Assembly: GCA_964592645.1 (NCBI GenBank)
Contig: CAZQFV010000006.1
Coordinates: 62,001 to 126,000 of the forward strand
Direction: 5' to 3'
From: CAZQFV01 sp964592645
GTDB lineage: Bacteria > Chloroflexota > Chloroflexia > DTKN01
DNA length: 64,000 nucleotides
Positions 44,202 to 52,972 of this stretch are shown piece after piece. Within the stretch, counting starts at the first letter, position 1. Every line of letters begins with the position of its first letter. Both the position numbers and the translations under genes were made by a program. The notes below the pieces were generated by a model that had not been told where the DNA came from, made no database searches, and saw only the letters and a program-made list of their open reading frames with translations.

Positions 44202-45998
44202 GTGACCCGGGCCATCCTGTACACGAGCGCTATTCTCGCCGCCGGGGGCATCGCGTTGCTGCTGGCGGCCCGCTGGCTACGCCCGCGCTGGACCGCATGG
44301 GCCGCCATGGCCATCGGCCTGGCCTCGCCGATCCCGCTGCTCCTGCCCGGCGGGCCGGGGACCATCGTCCTCTGGGAATGGCTGCCGGGGAACGGCTGGG
44401 CGACGGCGGTGACCCTGCACTTTGACACCCTCTCCGCGACCATGGCCATGTTGGCCGCCGGCCCCGCCCTCCTGTTGTTGCTGTGGATGAGCCTGGGCGC
44501 GGCGCAAGAAGAGGGCTCCTGGGCCCCCTTCCTCCTCCTGTTGCCGGCCGTTTTTCTCCTGATCGTCAGCAGCGCCAACCTGCTCCTGGCCTTTGCCGGG
44601 TGGGAAGCCCTCCTCCTGATCACCTACTTCCTGCTCGTCTACCGCCGGGGCGCCCTGCCCACACCGGGGATCGCCGAGTGGTTCCTGGGCAGCCAGCATC
44701 TGGCGGGCTATCCGCTGCTCTTCGCCCTGGTGGGGATCGGGCAGGCGGCCGGCACCTGGGACCACACGCTTCTGGAGGCGGGGGCGGTGGCGCCCTTGGC
44801 CATGGCGCTCCTGCTGCTGTCGGCATGGGTGCGCATGGCCCTGGTGCCGTTCCAAATATGGGCCATGGGGGTGGCCGAGAGTCCCGGGCCGGTCAGCACC
44901 CTGCTCCTGGGCAGTTGGAGCCTGCTCCCAGGGTTCTATTTCTGGCTGCGCCTGCTGCCGCTGACGGCAGCGCAGGCGCCCCGGGAGTTCGCGCTGATCG
45001 TCGGCACGGCCGGTCTGCTGCTCGGAGCGGTGCTGGCCCTGCGGCAGGAGAGCAGCCGCCGCGTCCAGGCCGGAGACACCGTGGCCCGGCTGGGGCTGGT
45101 CTGGATCGCCCTGGGGTTGAGCGGCCCCCTGGGGATCGCTGCCGGACTCCTGCTGCTGCTGGACCTGCTCCTGAGCAAGGTGGCCTTTCACCTGGCTCTG
45201 ACCAAGGGCCTGGACCGTCCTCTGCGCCAGGGGCTGTTCCTCGTCGGGGCCTGGCAGTCCCTGGGGCTGCCGCCGTCGTTCGGCTTCGTCGGCCGCTGGC
45301 TGTTGGTGCTGGGGCTTTTCCAGGCCGGCCGGGCCTTCTACCTGCCCTTTCTGCTGCTGGCCGCGCCGCTCACGCTGGCCTACCTGTGGCGGGGCTGGAC
45401 CCTGGTCCCCGAGGGGGCGCCGGCACCTTCCCGCGCCGAGGGGGCGGTGCAGCGCGTGATAGCCGCCCTGGTCGGGCTGCTTCCCCTGGGCAGCCTGGCC
45501 GCTCCCTGGATCGGCCCGTTGAGCGGCCAGGCGAACGCCTGGCTGCCCGCGCTGCCGGCGTTGGCCGCGGACGCCTCCGTGTCCACGGCGCTGGGGCCCC
45601 TGGCGCCATGGTTGCCGGCCTGGGGGCTCCTGTTCCTGATTATCGGCGGCCTGGGGGCCTGGTGGAGTGGAGCGCTGGCGGCGCTCGGGGCCTCCCCCGG
45701 CCGGGCCGCCCCCCCCGTGCCCCAGGAAGGAGCCGCGGGCGTGGAGGAGGGCGCCGCAGCCCCGGCGGCCCCGGGCCACGGGCCGCTCCAGGAGCCGCTG
45801 CCGGTCCTGTCCCAAGAGACGGGCTGGCTGGCCTGGGTCAGCCGGCCGACCTCGCTCTTTGGTCTGCTTGGGCGGCTGGCCGGCCTCCTGGCCGTAGCCC
45901 TGCACAGCCTGGTCAATTTCCTGGAGCGACACACGACCTACTTCCTGCTGGTCGTGCTCGTCGCCGCGGCCGTCGTGTTGATCGTCCTGACGAGATAA
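44202..45998 (+). CDS. NuoL/MrpA-like proton-conducting membrane subunit
   Basis: The 598-residue protein has about 14-15 hydrophobic helices of the antiporter-like family shared by NuoL, MrpA and HyfB. The helix with the conserved Glu reads LLAFAGWEALLLITYFLL, and a likely lysine helix reads LLLSKVAFHLAL. A Pro/Ala/Glu-rich spacer near residues 505-545 precedes a last pair of helices. The GTG start follows GAGGTG, five bases after the previous stop. It should form the ion channel arm of the complex. Confidence 0.87.
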   Translation: MTRAILYTSAILAAGGIALLLAARWLRPRWTAWAAMAIGLASPIPLLLPGGPGTIVLWEWLPGNGWATAVTLHFDTLSATMAMLAAGPALLLLLWMSLGAAQEEGSWAPFLLLLPAVFLLIVSSANLLLAFAGWEALLLITYFLLVYRRGALPTPGIAEWFLGSQHLAGYPLLFALVGIGQAAGTWDHTLLEAGAVAPLAMALLLLSAWVRMALVPFQIWAMGVAESPGPVSTLLLGSWSLLPGFYFWLRLLPLTAAQAPREFALIVGTAGLLLGAVLALRQESSRRVQAGDTVARLGLVWIALGLSGPLGIAAGLLLLLDLLLSKVAFHLALTKGLDRPLRQGLFLVGAWQSLGLPPSFGFVGRWLLVLGLFQAGRAFYLPFLLLAAPLTLAYLWRGWTLVPEGAPAPSRAEGAVQRVIAALVGLLPLGSLAAPWIGPLSGQANAWLPALPALAADASVSTALGPLAPWLPAWGLLFLIIGGLGAWWSGALAALGASPGRAAPPVPQEGAAGVEEGAAAPAAPGHGPLQEPLPVLSQETGWLAWVSRPTSLFGLLGRLAGLLAVALHSLVNFLERHTTYFLLVVLVAAAVVLIVLTR

Positions 45999-46002
45999 GC
46001 CT

Positions 46003-46776
46003 ATGGACATCGGACCGCTGCACTTGCCAACCGAACTGCTGCTCTGGGCCGGGTTCATCGCCTTTGGCAGCCTGCTCATCGTCTTTCGCAACTGGTGGAT
46101 CACGCTGGCCGGCCTGCTGGGGCAATATGCCCTGCTCTGCATCCTACTGGCGCGCTTTCCCTTGGCCACGCCCGACCTGGCCATCGGACCGCTTTCCGTC
46201 AGCCAGATCGTGCTGGTCAAGGGCATCACCGGGTTCACCGTCGTCGCCATCCTGGCCATCACCGTCGTCACCCGGCACCGGGCGGTCCCGGAGAGCGAAT
46301 CCGCCATCGACGAGGTCACCGCGGCCCGCCTGCGCTGGGCGGCCCGGAGGGTCGCCCGCCGCGGGGAGCAAGAGCGCTTTCGCCTGGCGAACTATCTCCT
46401 GCCCATCGCCTCCCTGTCCGTCCTGGTCATCGCGGCGCATGCCCTGGCCGTCATCTATCCGCTGACACGGGCCACGGCCCCCGCGGCCGGAGAGTTGGGG
46501 GGCTATGTCGACCTGGTCTGGTATTGGCTGGCGCTCTCCGGCATCCTGATCGTCCTGCTGGCCCAGGAGATGCAGGAGGTCAGCGTCGGGCTGCTGCTGT
46601 GCATCAGCAGCGTTGACCTTCTCTACACCGTCCTTTCGGGCAGCATGGGACTGCTGGCGCTCGGCCTGCTGAGCGCCGTCAGCATCCTGCTGGCGCTGGG
46701 CTCGGCCTACCTGGCACAGCTCTTCAACCTGCGACTGCACCGTTGGCGATTGCCCTCGGCCGAGGAGTGGGACTGA
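46003..46776 (+). CDS. HyfE-like membrane subunit
   Basis: The 257-residue protein has two groups of three or four membrane helices parted by a charged stretch (RLRWAARRVARRGEQERF). Its C-terminal part, LAQEMQEVSVGLLLCISSVDLLY, holds acidic residues inside the membrane as NuoK-type subunits do. The arrangement resembles HyfE of hydrogenase-4, which merges NuoK-like parts. The assignment rests on context and layout more than on strong similarity. Confidence 0.7.
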   Translation: MDIGPLHLPTELLLWAGFIAFGSLLIVFRNWWITLAGLLGQYALLCILLARFPLATPDLAIGPLSVSQIVLVKGITGFTVVAILAITVVTRHRAVPESESAIDEVTAARLRWAARRVARRGEQERFRLANYLLPIASLSVLVIAAHALAVIYPLTRATAPAAGELGGYVDLVWYWLALSGILIVLLAQEMQEVSVGLLLCISSVDLLYTVLSGSMGLLALGLLSAVSILLALGSAYLAQLFNLRLHRWRLPSAEEWD

Positions 46777-48156
46777 ATGCTGTACCTGCTGCTGATCCTG
46801 CTGCCCATCGTCTTTGCCCTGTACGCCTACCTGATGGGGCGGCACAGGCACATGGTCCTCTGGGCCGCCGGCCTGGCCCTGATCCTGGAGGGCTATATCT
46901 GCGTGTATATTCCCTTGAACCAGTCCGTCCGCCTGATGGGCGCCCTCTTCGGCCTGAACGCCATGGGCCAGCTCTTTATCTATGCCTTCCTGCTGCTGGC
47001 CGGGGCAATCATCGTCGGCGCCTATGTCCTGCGCCAGGGCGAGCTCCCGATCCCCGTCGTCCTCTTTGTACTGGGGATCACCTGCGCCATCGTCCTGCTG
47101 GACGACCCCTTCGTGGTCGCATTGCTGCTAGAGATCGTCGGCCTGGCCATCGTCCTGAGTACGGTGGACCAGCCGCACGAGCCGATCGGCCTGCTGCCTA
47201 TCCCAGCCCTGATGGCCGGGCTCAAGTACCTGACGATGATGGTCCTTTCGGGCATGGCCCTGGTGCTGGGCTTTCTCACCCTGGGGCTCTTCCAAGACGC
47301 CCCGCAACAGGTAGCCATGGTCAAGCTGTCCTTCGGCCTGCTTGTGGTAGGATTTGGGCTGGGGACGGCCGTGGTCCCCTTCCACCTGTGGTTTCCCGAC
47401 CTGGCCGGCCACACCTCCACCGCCGTCACCGGCACCTTGGTCGCCCTGGTCCAGGGGGCGGGGCTGCTCCTGCTGGGGAGGAGCTTCCTGCGCTTCCCCG
47501 AGCTCATCCTCGACAACCCGACGGCCGCGCCCTGGTTGATCGGGGGGGCCGTCGTCGCCGCCATCGTCGCCGCGCTCCTGGCCAGCGGGCAGGAGCGTTG
47601 GAAGCGGCTGGCAGCCTACGCCGCATCGTACGATGTGGCCCTCATCCTGTTGGCTTTCGGGCTGGCCAACGCCGTGGGGCTCCAGGCCGGTTTTTTCCTG
47701 ACGCTGCACCATGGACTGGCCCTGGTGCTGCTGCTGACCTGTATCGGCACGCTGGAGTGGAGCACGGGGCGGGACGACGTGGCCGGGCTGGTCGGCGTCG
47801 GCTACCGCATGCCGATGGTTGGGCTGGGGCTGATCGTCGCCATCCTGAGCCTGGCCGGCATCCCCCCCTTCCTGGGTTTCGCCGGGCGCTGGATGCTCTA
47901 CCTGGAGGCGCTGTCGCGGAGCTGGCTCTACCTGGCCGGGATATTCGTCGCCGGGGCGCTCTTCCTGCTGGCCATGGTGCGGGCCCTGTGGCCCATCCTC
48001 CTGCCTACCGAGCAGACGGTGACCTTCCGCCAGCCTCCCTGGCCTGTACTGCTGGTCATCGGGCTGCTCATCGTGGCCCTGCTGGTGTTGGGGATCTATC
48101 CCTCCCCGGTGCTGGCAGTGCTGCGGGAGGCAGTCGTGGGCGTCGGAGGACCCTGA
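46777..48156 (+). CDS. HyfF/NuoN-like proton-conducting membrane subunit
   Basis: The 459-residue protein has about 13 helices of the antiporter-like family. The conserved Glu is in VALLLEIVGLAIVL, the Lys helix reads ALMAGLKYLTMMVLSG, and the PFHLWFPDLAGHTST and SLAGIPPFLGFAGRWML loops are typical of NuoN/HyfF. It begins directly after the stop of the previous gene. It supplies a second ion-translocating unit. Confidence 0.88.
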   Translation: MLYLLLILLPIVFALYAYLMGRHRHMVLWAAGLALILEGYICVYIPLNQSVRLMGALFGLNAMGQLFIYAFLLLAGAIIVGAYVLRQGELPIPVVLFVLGITCAIVLLDDPFVVALLLEIVGLAIVLSTVDQPHEPIGLLPIPALMAGLKYLTMMVLSGMALVLGFLTLGLFQDAPQQVAMVKLSFGLLVVGFGLGTAVVPFHLWFPDLAGHTSTAVTGTLVALVQGAGLLLLGRSFLRFPELILDNPTAAPWLIGGAVVAAIVAALLASGQERWKRLAAYAASYDVALILLAFGLANAVGLQAGFFLTLHHGLALVLLLTCIGTLEWSTGRDDVAGLVGVGYRMPMVGLGLIVAILSLAGIPPFLGFAGRWMLYLEALSRSWLYLAGIFVAGALFLLAMVRALWPILLPTEQTVTFRQPPWPVLLVIGLLIVALLVLGIYPSPVLAVLREAVVGVGGP

Positions 48157-48157
48157 G

Positions 48158-48520
48158 ATGGCGATCCTCGTCTGTCTGCTGGACGGCGCCGGATGTGGCG
48201 GCTGCGCCCTGGAGGCCGAAGCCGCGCTGACGACGCGCTATGGCGCGGCGCGGCGGGGGGTTCGGCTGGTCGAATCGCCCCTCCATGCCGACGTGCTGCT
48301 GCTGTGCGGCCCCCTGCGGGCGCCGCTGGCCGAATATGTTCAGCAGCTAGAGTCCCAGGCACCGCGGCCCTGGGTGCGGCTGCAGATCGGGGACTGCGCG
48401 GGCGAAGAAACCGTGGTCCCCGTCCTTCCGGGCTGTCCTCCGGCCCCGGAGGCCATCCTGGCGGCCATCCTAGAGGCCTGGCGCCGGCGGCCGCGGGGGG
48501 GGCAGGAGGGGCCGCCATGA
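48158..48520 (+). CDS. NuoB/HyfI-like small iron-sulfur subunit
   Basis: The 120-residue protein keeps all four ligands of the proximal [4Fe-4S] cluster in the hydrogenase style: C13-G-G-C16, C80 in IGDC and C93 in PGCPP. The protein is short for the family, ending soon after the last cysteine. GGAGG lies upstream. The intact cluster shows that the complex should still carry electrons to or from the large subunit. Confidence 0.87.
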   Translation: MAILVCLLDGAGCGGCALEAEAALTTRYGAARRGVRLVESPLHADVLLLCGPLRAPLAEYVQQLESQAPRPWVRLQIGDCAGEETVVPVLPGCPPAPEAILAAILEAWRRRPRGGQEGPP

Positions 48521-49407
48521 GGATATGGGAACACCTGCTGCGGAGCCTGCTCTGTCCGGGCCTGTTGAGCGCGCTGCTGTGGGGTGGGCTGGTCCGCGGG
48601 ACGGCGTCCTGGCTGGCCGCCGCAGCGCGGCGGCGCCCGGCCGCCCCGCCATGGCAGCCCCTGGCCGAACTGGGCCGCCTAGCCGGCAAAGGCCGGCCGG
48701 CCGCGGCCAGCCCCCAGGCCCGCGCCGCCGGGCCCCTGCTCCTGGGGCTGGCGGCCCTGGCCGTAGCCCTGGGCATGCTGCCCTGGCCCCGCTGGCTGCT
48801 CGGGGAGGACACGGCCGCCGGGCTGCTCCTATACTCCCTGCTGCTGCTGGCGCCGGCCCTGGCCCGGCTGGCCGCGGCCGGCCTCTCCGAGCACGCGCCG
48901 GCCGGCCTGGGCACCTACCGGCAGGTCGCCGCCGAGATCGCCCGCTTCTGGCCCCTGCTGCTGAGCTGCGCGGCCGTGGCCCTGCTCAGCGGCCAGGCCT
49001 CCCTGTCGCCGAACGGGCCCCTGACCCTGCCCCGGGCGCTGGTCGGCGCCGCCGCCGCGGCCATGCTCCTGGCCACGCTGCCCTGGCCGCTGTGGGACCG
49101 CGACGCCTACGATGCGCCCCTGTCCGGTCTGGGAGGCCGCCCATTGGCGCTCGCCCGGGCGCTGGAACTGCTGGAGCTGGCGGCGCAGGCCGGCCTGGTC
49201 GCCGTCGCCCTGCGCGCCGGCGGGCTCCTCTCCGGATCGGAAGCCTGGACCCCGCTGGCCGCCATCGCCGCCGTCCTCGCCGCCCTGACGGCATTCGAGA
49301 TCTGGGGGCGCCGTCCATTTCTGCCCGAAGCGGCCCGCTTCTACACGCGCTGGCTGCTGCCGGCAGCGGCCCTCCTGGCTTTCGCCGGCTGGTGGTTTGG
49401 CCCCTGA
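48517..49407 (+). CDS. NuoH/HyfC-like membrane subunit
   Basis: The 296-residue protein has about eight hydrophobic helices and overlaps the small-subunit gene by four bases. Features recalling NuoH/HyfC include SALLWGGLVRG at the first helix, PWQPLAELGRL at the first loop and LALARALELLELAAQAGLV near the end, with acidic residues in the loops. Similarity is weak, but its place after the small subunit fits. ATG 48517 is preceded by GGAGG. It closes the operon; no NuoC- or ferredoxin-like NuoI gene is present. Confidence 0.78.
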   Translation: MRIWEHLLRSLLCPGLLSALLWGGLVRGTASWLAAAARRRPAAPPWQPLAELGRLAGKGRPAAASPQARAAGPLLLGLAALAVALGMLPWPRWLLGEDTAAGLLLYSLLLLAPALARLAAAGLSEHAPAGLGTYRQVAAEIARFWPLLLSCAAVALLSGQASLSPNGPLTLPRALVGAAAAAMLLATLPWPLWDRDAYDAPLSGLGGRPLALARALELLELAAQAGLVAVALRAGGLLSGSEAWTPLAAIAAVLAALTAFEIWGRRPFLPEAARFYTRWLLPAAALLAFAGWWFGP

Positions 49408-49484
49408 GATGGTCCCTCCTGTCACAAGACGCCCCTTGGCGGTGTTATAGGAGCAGAGGCAAAACCAGCAAGGAGCGCGACAGG

Positions 49485-50054
49485 ATGATCGAGGCGTGGT
49501 GGTCGGTGAAGCCCGGACCGTGGGAAGAGGCCGAGTTCGAGCGCCTTTTCCTGGCCCACTACCAGGGCCTCGCCCGAACGCTCGTTCGCCTGCTCGGGTC
49601 GGTCGAGGAGGCCGAAGACGTCGCCCAGGAGGCGTTCCTGCGGCTCTACCGGCAGCGTTTCCTGCCGGGCCGCGAGCACAATGCGCGGGCCTGGCTCTAT
49701 CGCGTGGCCACCAACCTGGCGTACAACGCCCGGCGTGACCGGCAGCGTCGGGAGCGCCGGCAGGAGCGAACCGCACCTGAGCGCGACGGCAACCTGACAG
49801 GGGGCGACCTGGCCGAGGAGGCCGTGCGCAGCGAGGAGCAAGAGGTCGTGCGCCGCACCCTGGCCACGCTGCCCGCCCGCCAGGCCCGGCTCCTGCTCCT
49901 GTACTACGCCGGCCTGAGCTACCGCGAGCTGGCCCATGCCGCAGGCATCGCCCTGGGCTCCGTCGGCACCTTGCTGGCCCGTGCCAAAGCCGCTTTCGAG
50001 AGGCAGTACCGGGCGCTGGCCACAGCCCAAGGAGGAAAAGGCGATGAGATGTGA
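49485..50054 (+). CDS. ECF-type RNA polymerase sigma factor
   Basis: The 189-residue protein has sigma-70 region 2 (FERLFLAHYQGLARTLVRLLGS... EDVAQEAFLRLYRQ) and region 4 (RRTLATLPARQARLLLLYYAGLSYRELAHAAG, then SVGTLLARAKAAFERQY). It directs polymerase to a small regulon. It overlaps the anti-sigma gene by 11 bases, so the two are made together. AGGAG lies upstream. Confidence 0.92.
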   Translation: MIEAWWSVKPGPWEEAEFERLFLAHYQGLARTLVRLLGSVEEAEDVAQEAFLRLYRQRFLPGREHNARAWLYRVATNLAYNARRDRQRRERRQERTAPERDGNLTGGDLAEEAVRSEEQEVVRRTLATLPARQARLLLLYYAGLSYRELAHAAGIALGSVGTLLARAKAAFERQYRALATAQGGKGDEM

Positions 50055-51162
50055 TACCGGCAAGTTGCAGGCTTACCTGGACCAGGCGCTTTCTGCCCCA
50101 GAACAGGCCGCCGTGGAGTCCCACCTGGCGCGGTGCAGCCGCTGCCGGGAAGAAGTGGCCCACCTGCGCCAGCAGGGATCGGAGGTGGCCAACCATCTGC
50201 GGGCGCTGGACACAATGCCGGAGCCGGGCTCCAGCGACACCCAGGCCCTGGCCCGCTTCTGGAAGCGGGCCCGGCCGGCCGGGCGCACCGCCGCGCCGCC
50301 GGCCGGGATGCGCCGCTGGCGCCCCGCGGCTATCGGGCTGGCAGCGGTGATCCTCCTGGCGGTGCTCCTGAGCTTCGCCCCGATCCGCCAGGCGGCTGCC
50401 GATTTCCTGGGTCTCTTCCGCGTGCGCAAGTTCGCCGTCATCCCGATCGACCCGGCCCGCCTGGAGCAGTTGGCCGGAATGGAAGACCTGGTGATGGCCG
50501 CCTTGGGCGAGCCCACGGTGCTGCGCAAGGCCGGCACGCCGCAGGCGGCGGCGGACGCCGCGGCGGCGGACGCCATGGCCGGGTTCCCCGTGCGCAGCCC
50601 CACGCGGCTGCCGTCCGGCGCGGTCCTGGACTCTTTCACCGTGCAGGTGGGGCCGGCCGTGCGCGTCGACGTGCGGCGCGAACAGGCCCAGGCCCTCCTC
50701 GACGCCGTCGGCATCACAGAGATCAAGCTGCCCGAGGCGGAAACCTTCCCGGTCACCGCCGACATTGCGCCGGTCGTCTCCCGGGTCTACCGCGCGGACC
50801 GCGGCACCATCCTGCTGCTGCAGACCCCCAGCCCCGAGGTCACGCTGCCGGCCGGCATCGAGCCCGCGCAGATGGGCGAGGCCCTGCTCCTCTTCCTGGG
50901 CATGCCGCCGGCCGACGCCCGCCGCGTCGCCCGAGAGATCGATTGGACCAGCACCCTGGTGATCCCCCTGCCCACCAACGTGGCCCAGTTCCACGAGGTC
51001 ACGGTGGACGGCGTCACCGGGCTGCTGCTGGAACAGTCCGGCGCGCAGTCCCCCGGCGAGCCCGCCAGGATCTTGCTGTGGCAGCGCGACGGCACGATCT
51101 ATGTGTTGGCCGGAGACATCAGCCCGGAGCAGCTCCTGCAGATGGCCGATTCGTTCCGCTAA
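50044..51162 (+). CDS. Anti-sigma factor with zinc-binding ZAS domain
   Basis: The 372-residue protein has an N-terminal zinc anti-sigma domain (LQAYLDQALSAPEQAAVESHL then the H-x3-C-x2-C element HLARCSRC), one membrane helix (AIGLAAVILLAVLLSF) and an outer domain of about 250 residues. It should hold the ECF sigma factor at the membrane until a signal outside releases it. The outer domain is not one I can name. The ABC transporter genes that follow may be part of the regulon. Confidence 0.88.
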   Translation: MRCDTGKLQAYLDQALSAPEQAAVESHLARCSRCREEVAHLRQQGSEVANHLRALDTMPEPGSSDTQALARFWKRARPAGRTAAPPAGMRRWRPAAIGLAAVILLAVLLSFAPIRQAAADFLGLFRVRKFAVIPIDPARLEQLAGMEDLVMAALGEPTVLRKAGTPQAAADAAAADAMAGFPVRSPTRLPSGAVLDSFTVQVGPAVRVDVRREQAQALLDAVGITEIKLPEAETFPVTADIAPVVSRVYRADRGTILLLQTPSPEVTLPAGIEPAQMGEALLLFLGMPPADARRVAREIDWTSTLVIPLPTNVAQFHEVTVDGVTGLLLEQSGAQSPGEPARILLWQRDGTIYVLAGDISPEQLLQMADSFR

Positions 51163-51187
51163 GGCCCGTTCCATCCCAGGACAACCC

Positions 51188-52093
51188 ATGCCGGTGATCG
51201 AGGCCCACGAGTTGCGCAAATTCTATGGCTCCACGGTCGCCGTGGACGGAGTGACGCTATCCCTGGAGCGCGGCGAGGTGCTGGGGTTCCTGGGGGCCAA
51301 CGGTGCCGGAAAGACCACCACGCTCAAGATGCTGCTGGGCCTGGTCCGTCCTAGCGCGGGCCAGGCCCGCGTCCTGGGCCGCGCCCCCGGCGACCCCGCC
51401 GTGATGGGCCGCGTCGGATTCCTGCCGGAGCACTTTCGTTTCCACCCCTGGCTGACGGCACGCTCCTTTCTCGACCTGCACGGGCGGCTCTACCGCATGC
51501 CGGCCGCGGCGCGCCGCCGGCGTGTCTGGGAGCTCCTGGAGCGTGTCGGCCTGGCCGACCGGGCCGATTCGCGCCTTTCCGAGTTCTCCAAGGGCATGCT
51601 GCAGCGCATCGGGCTGGCTCAGGCCCTGTTGAACGCGCCGGACCTGGTCTTTCTCGACGAGCCCACCTCCGGACTGGACCCCTTGGGCCGGCGCGAGGTG
51701 CGCGACCTGATCGCCGAGCTGCGCCAGGCCGGGGTGACCGTCTTCCTCAACTCCCACCTCCTGAGCGAGGTTGAGGCCGCCTGCGACCGGGTGGCCATCA
51801 TCAAACAGGGGCGGATCGTGCGCAGCGGCATGCTGGATGAGCTCACCGGCGGGAGCACGGAGGTGGAGATACGGGCCGCCGGGCTCACGCCGGAGCTGCA
51901 GGCCGGCCTGGAGCGCTGGGGGCAGGTGACCGCCGCGCACGGCCAGACCCTGACCATGGTCATCGCCGACCGCGAGTCCCTGCCGGCCATCGCCCGCTGG
52001 CTGGTGGAGGGCGGGGCCCAACTCTACGCCCTGGCCCCGCGGCGGCTGCCGCTGGAAGAGCTGTTCATGCGCATCATGCAGGACGAAGGATGA
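51188..52093 (+). CDS. ABC transporter ATP-binding protein
   Basis: The 301-residue ATPase has Walker A GANGAGKTTT, signature-like SKGMLQRIGLAQAL, Walker B DLVFLDEPTSGLDP and the switch His in NSHLLSEVE. The C-terminal extension is that of export-type (CcmA/NatA-like) ATPases. It overlaps the permease gene by four bases. The anti-sigma gene lies 25 bases upstream. Confidence 0.93.
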   Translation: MPVIEAHELRKFYGSTVAVDGVTLSLERGEVLGFLGANGAGKTTTLKMLLGLVRPSAGQARVLGRAPGDPAVMGRVGFLPEHFRFHPWLTARSFLDLHGRLYRMPAAARRRRVWELLERVGLADRADSRLSEFSKGMLQRIGLAQALLNAPDLVFLDEPTSGLDPLGRREVRDLIAELRQAGVTVFLNSHLLSEVEAACDRVAIIKQGRIVRSGMLDELTGGSTEVEIRAAGLTPELQAGLERWGQVTAAHGQTLTMVIADRESLPAIARWLVEGGAQLYALAPRRLPLEELFMRIMQDEG

Positions 52094-52920
52094 ACGTACT
52101 CGTCGTAGCGCAGTTGACCTTTCTCGAGGCCCGTCAGCGCCGGCTGTTCTGGATCATCCTGGTGATCGGCCTGGTGGCGCTGGGCCTGTTCACCACCGGT
52201 TTCTACTTCATGTACCGCGATCTCTCGGCGAGCGGCGCCTCCACCATGGTCCGGGCGCAGCTCAGCAACGTCCTGCTGATGATGGCCCTCTACGGGGTCT
52301 GCTCCCTGGGGGTGATGCTGGCCGTGCTGATCTCGGCCGATACCATCTCCGGAGAGATCGCCTCAGGCACCATCCAGACCATCGTCACCAAGCCGCTGCG
52401 ACGCTGGGAGGTGGTCCTGGGAAAATGGCTGGGGCTGACGACGATGCTGGCCATCTTTGTTGTGGCGGTGGGGGCCGGGTTCGTGGCCATCGTCTGGGGG
52501 TTGGCCGGCTACCTGCCGCCCCACCTGGGGGAAGGACTCGCCCTGATGGTTCTGGAAGGGGTATGCTTCCTGACCCTCTCCATCCTGGGGGGAACGCGCC
52601 TGCCGCCCATGGGCAACGGGGTGGCCGTCTTTATGCTCTACGGCCTGGCCTTTGTCGGCGGCTGGGTGGAGCAGGTCGGCGCTTTTCTGCACATCGAGCC
52701 GGCGGTGAACATCGGCATCATCTCCAGCCTGCTCGTGCCCGGCGAGACGATGTGGCGCCGCGCCGCCTACCTGATGCAGCCGCCGATCATGCGCGAGCTG
52801 AACCTCTCCCCGTTCACGGCCGCCACCGCTCCCAGCACGGCTATGGTGATCTACACGGCGCTTTACATCGCCCTCGCCCTGGGGGTGGCGATCCACTCAT
52901 TCGGGAGGAGGGATCTCTAG
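52090..52920 (+). CDS. ABC-2 type transporter permease
   Basis: The 276-residue protein has about six membrane helices, an N-terminal LTFLEARQRRLFWIILVIGLV and the ABC-2 element SADTISGEIASGTIQTIVTKPLRRWEVVLGKW cut here to its ends (ISGEIASGTIQ; RRWEVVLGKW). It is the partner of the ATPase it overlaps. The substrate is unknown; with the sigma/anti-sigma pair it may export a stress-related compound. Confidence 0.9.
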   Translation: MNVLVVAQLTFLEARQRRLFWIILVIGLVALGLFTTGFYFMYRDLSASGASTMVRAQLSNVLLMMALYGVCSLGVMLAVLISADTISGEIASGTIQTIVTKPLRRWEVVLGKWLGLTTMLAIFVVAVGAGFVAIVWGLAGYLPPHLGEGLALMVLEGVCFLTLSILGGTRLPPMGNGVAVFMLYGLAFVGGWVEQVGAFLHIEPAVNIGIISSLLVPGETMWRRAAYLMQPPIMRELNLSPFTAATAPSTAMVIYTALYIALALGVAIHSFGRRDL

Positions 52921-52972
52921 GGAAGATATCGGGTATCGGTGCTCGACCTGGGGAATCGGCCCCCTCACCCGA

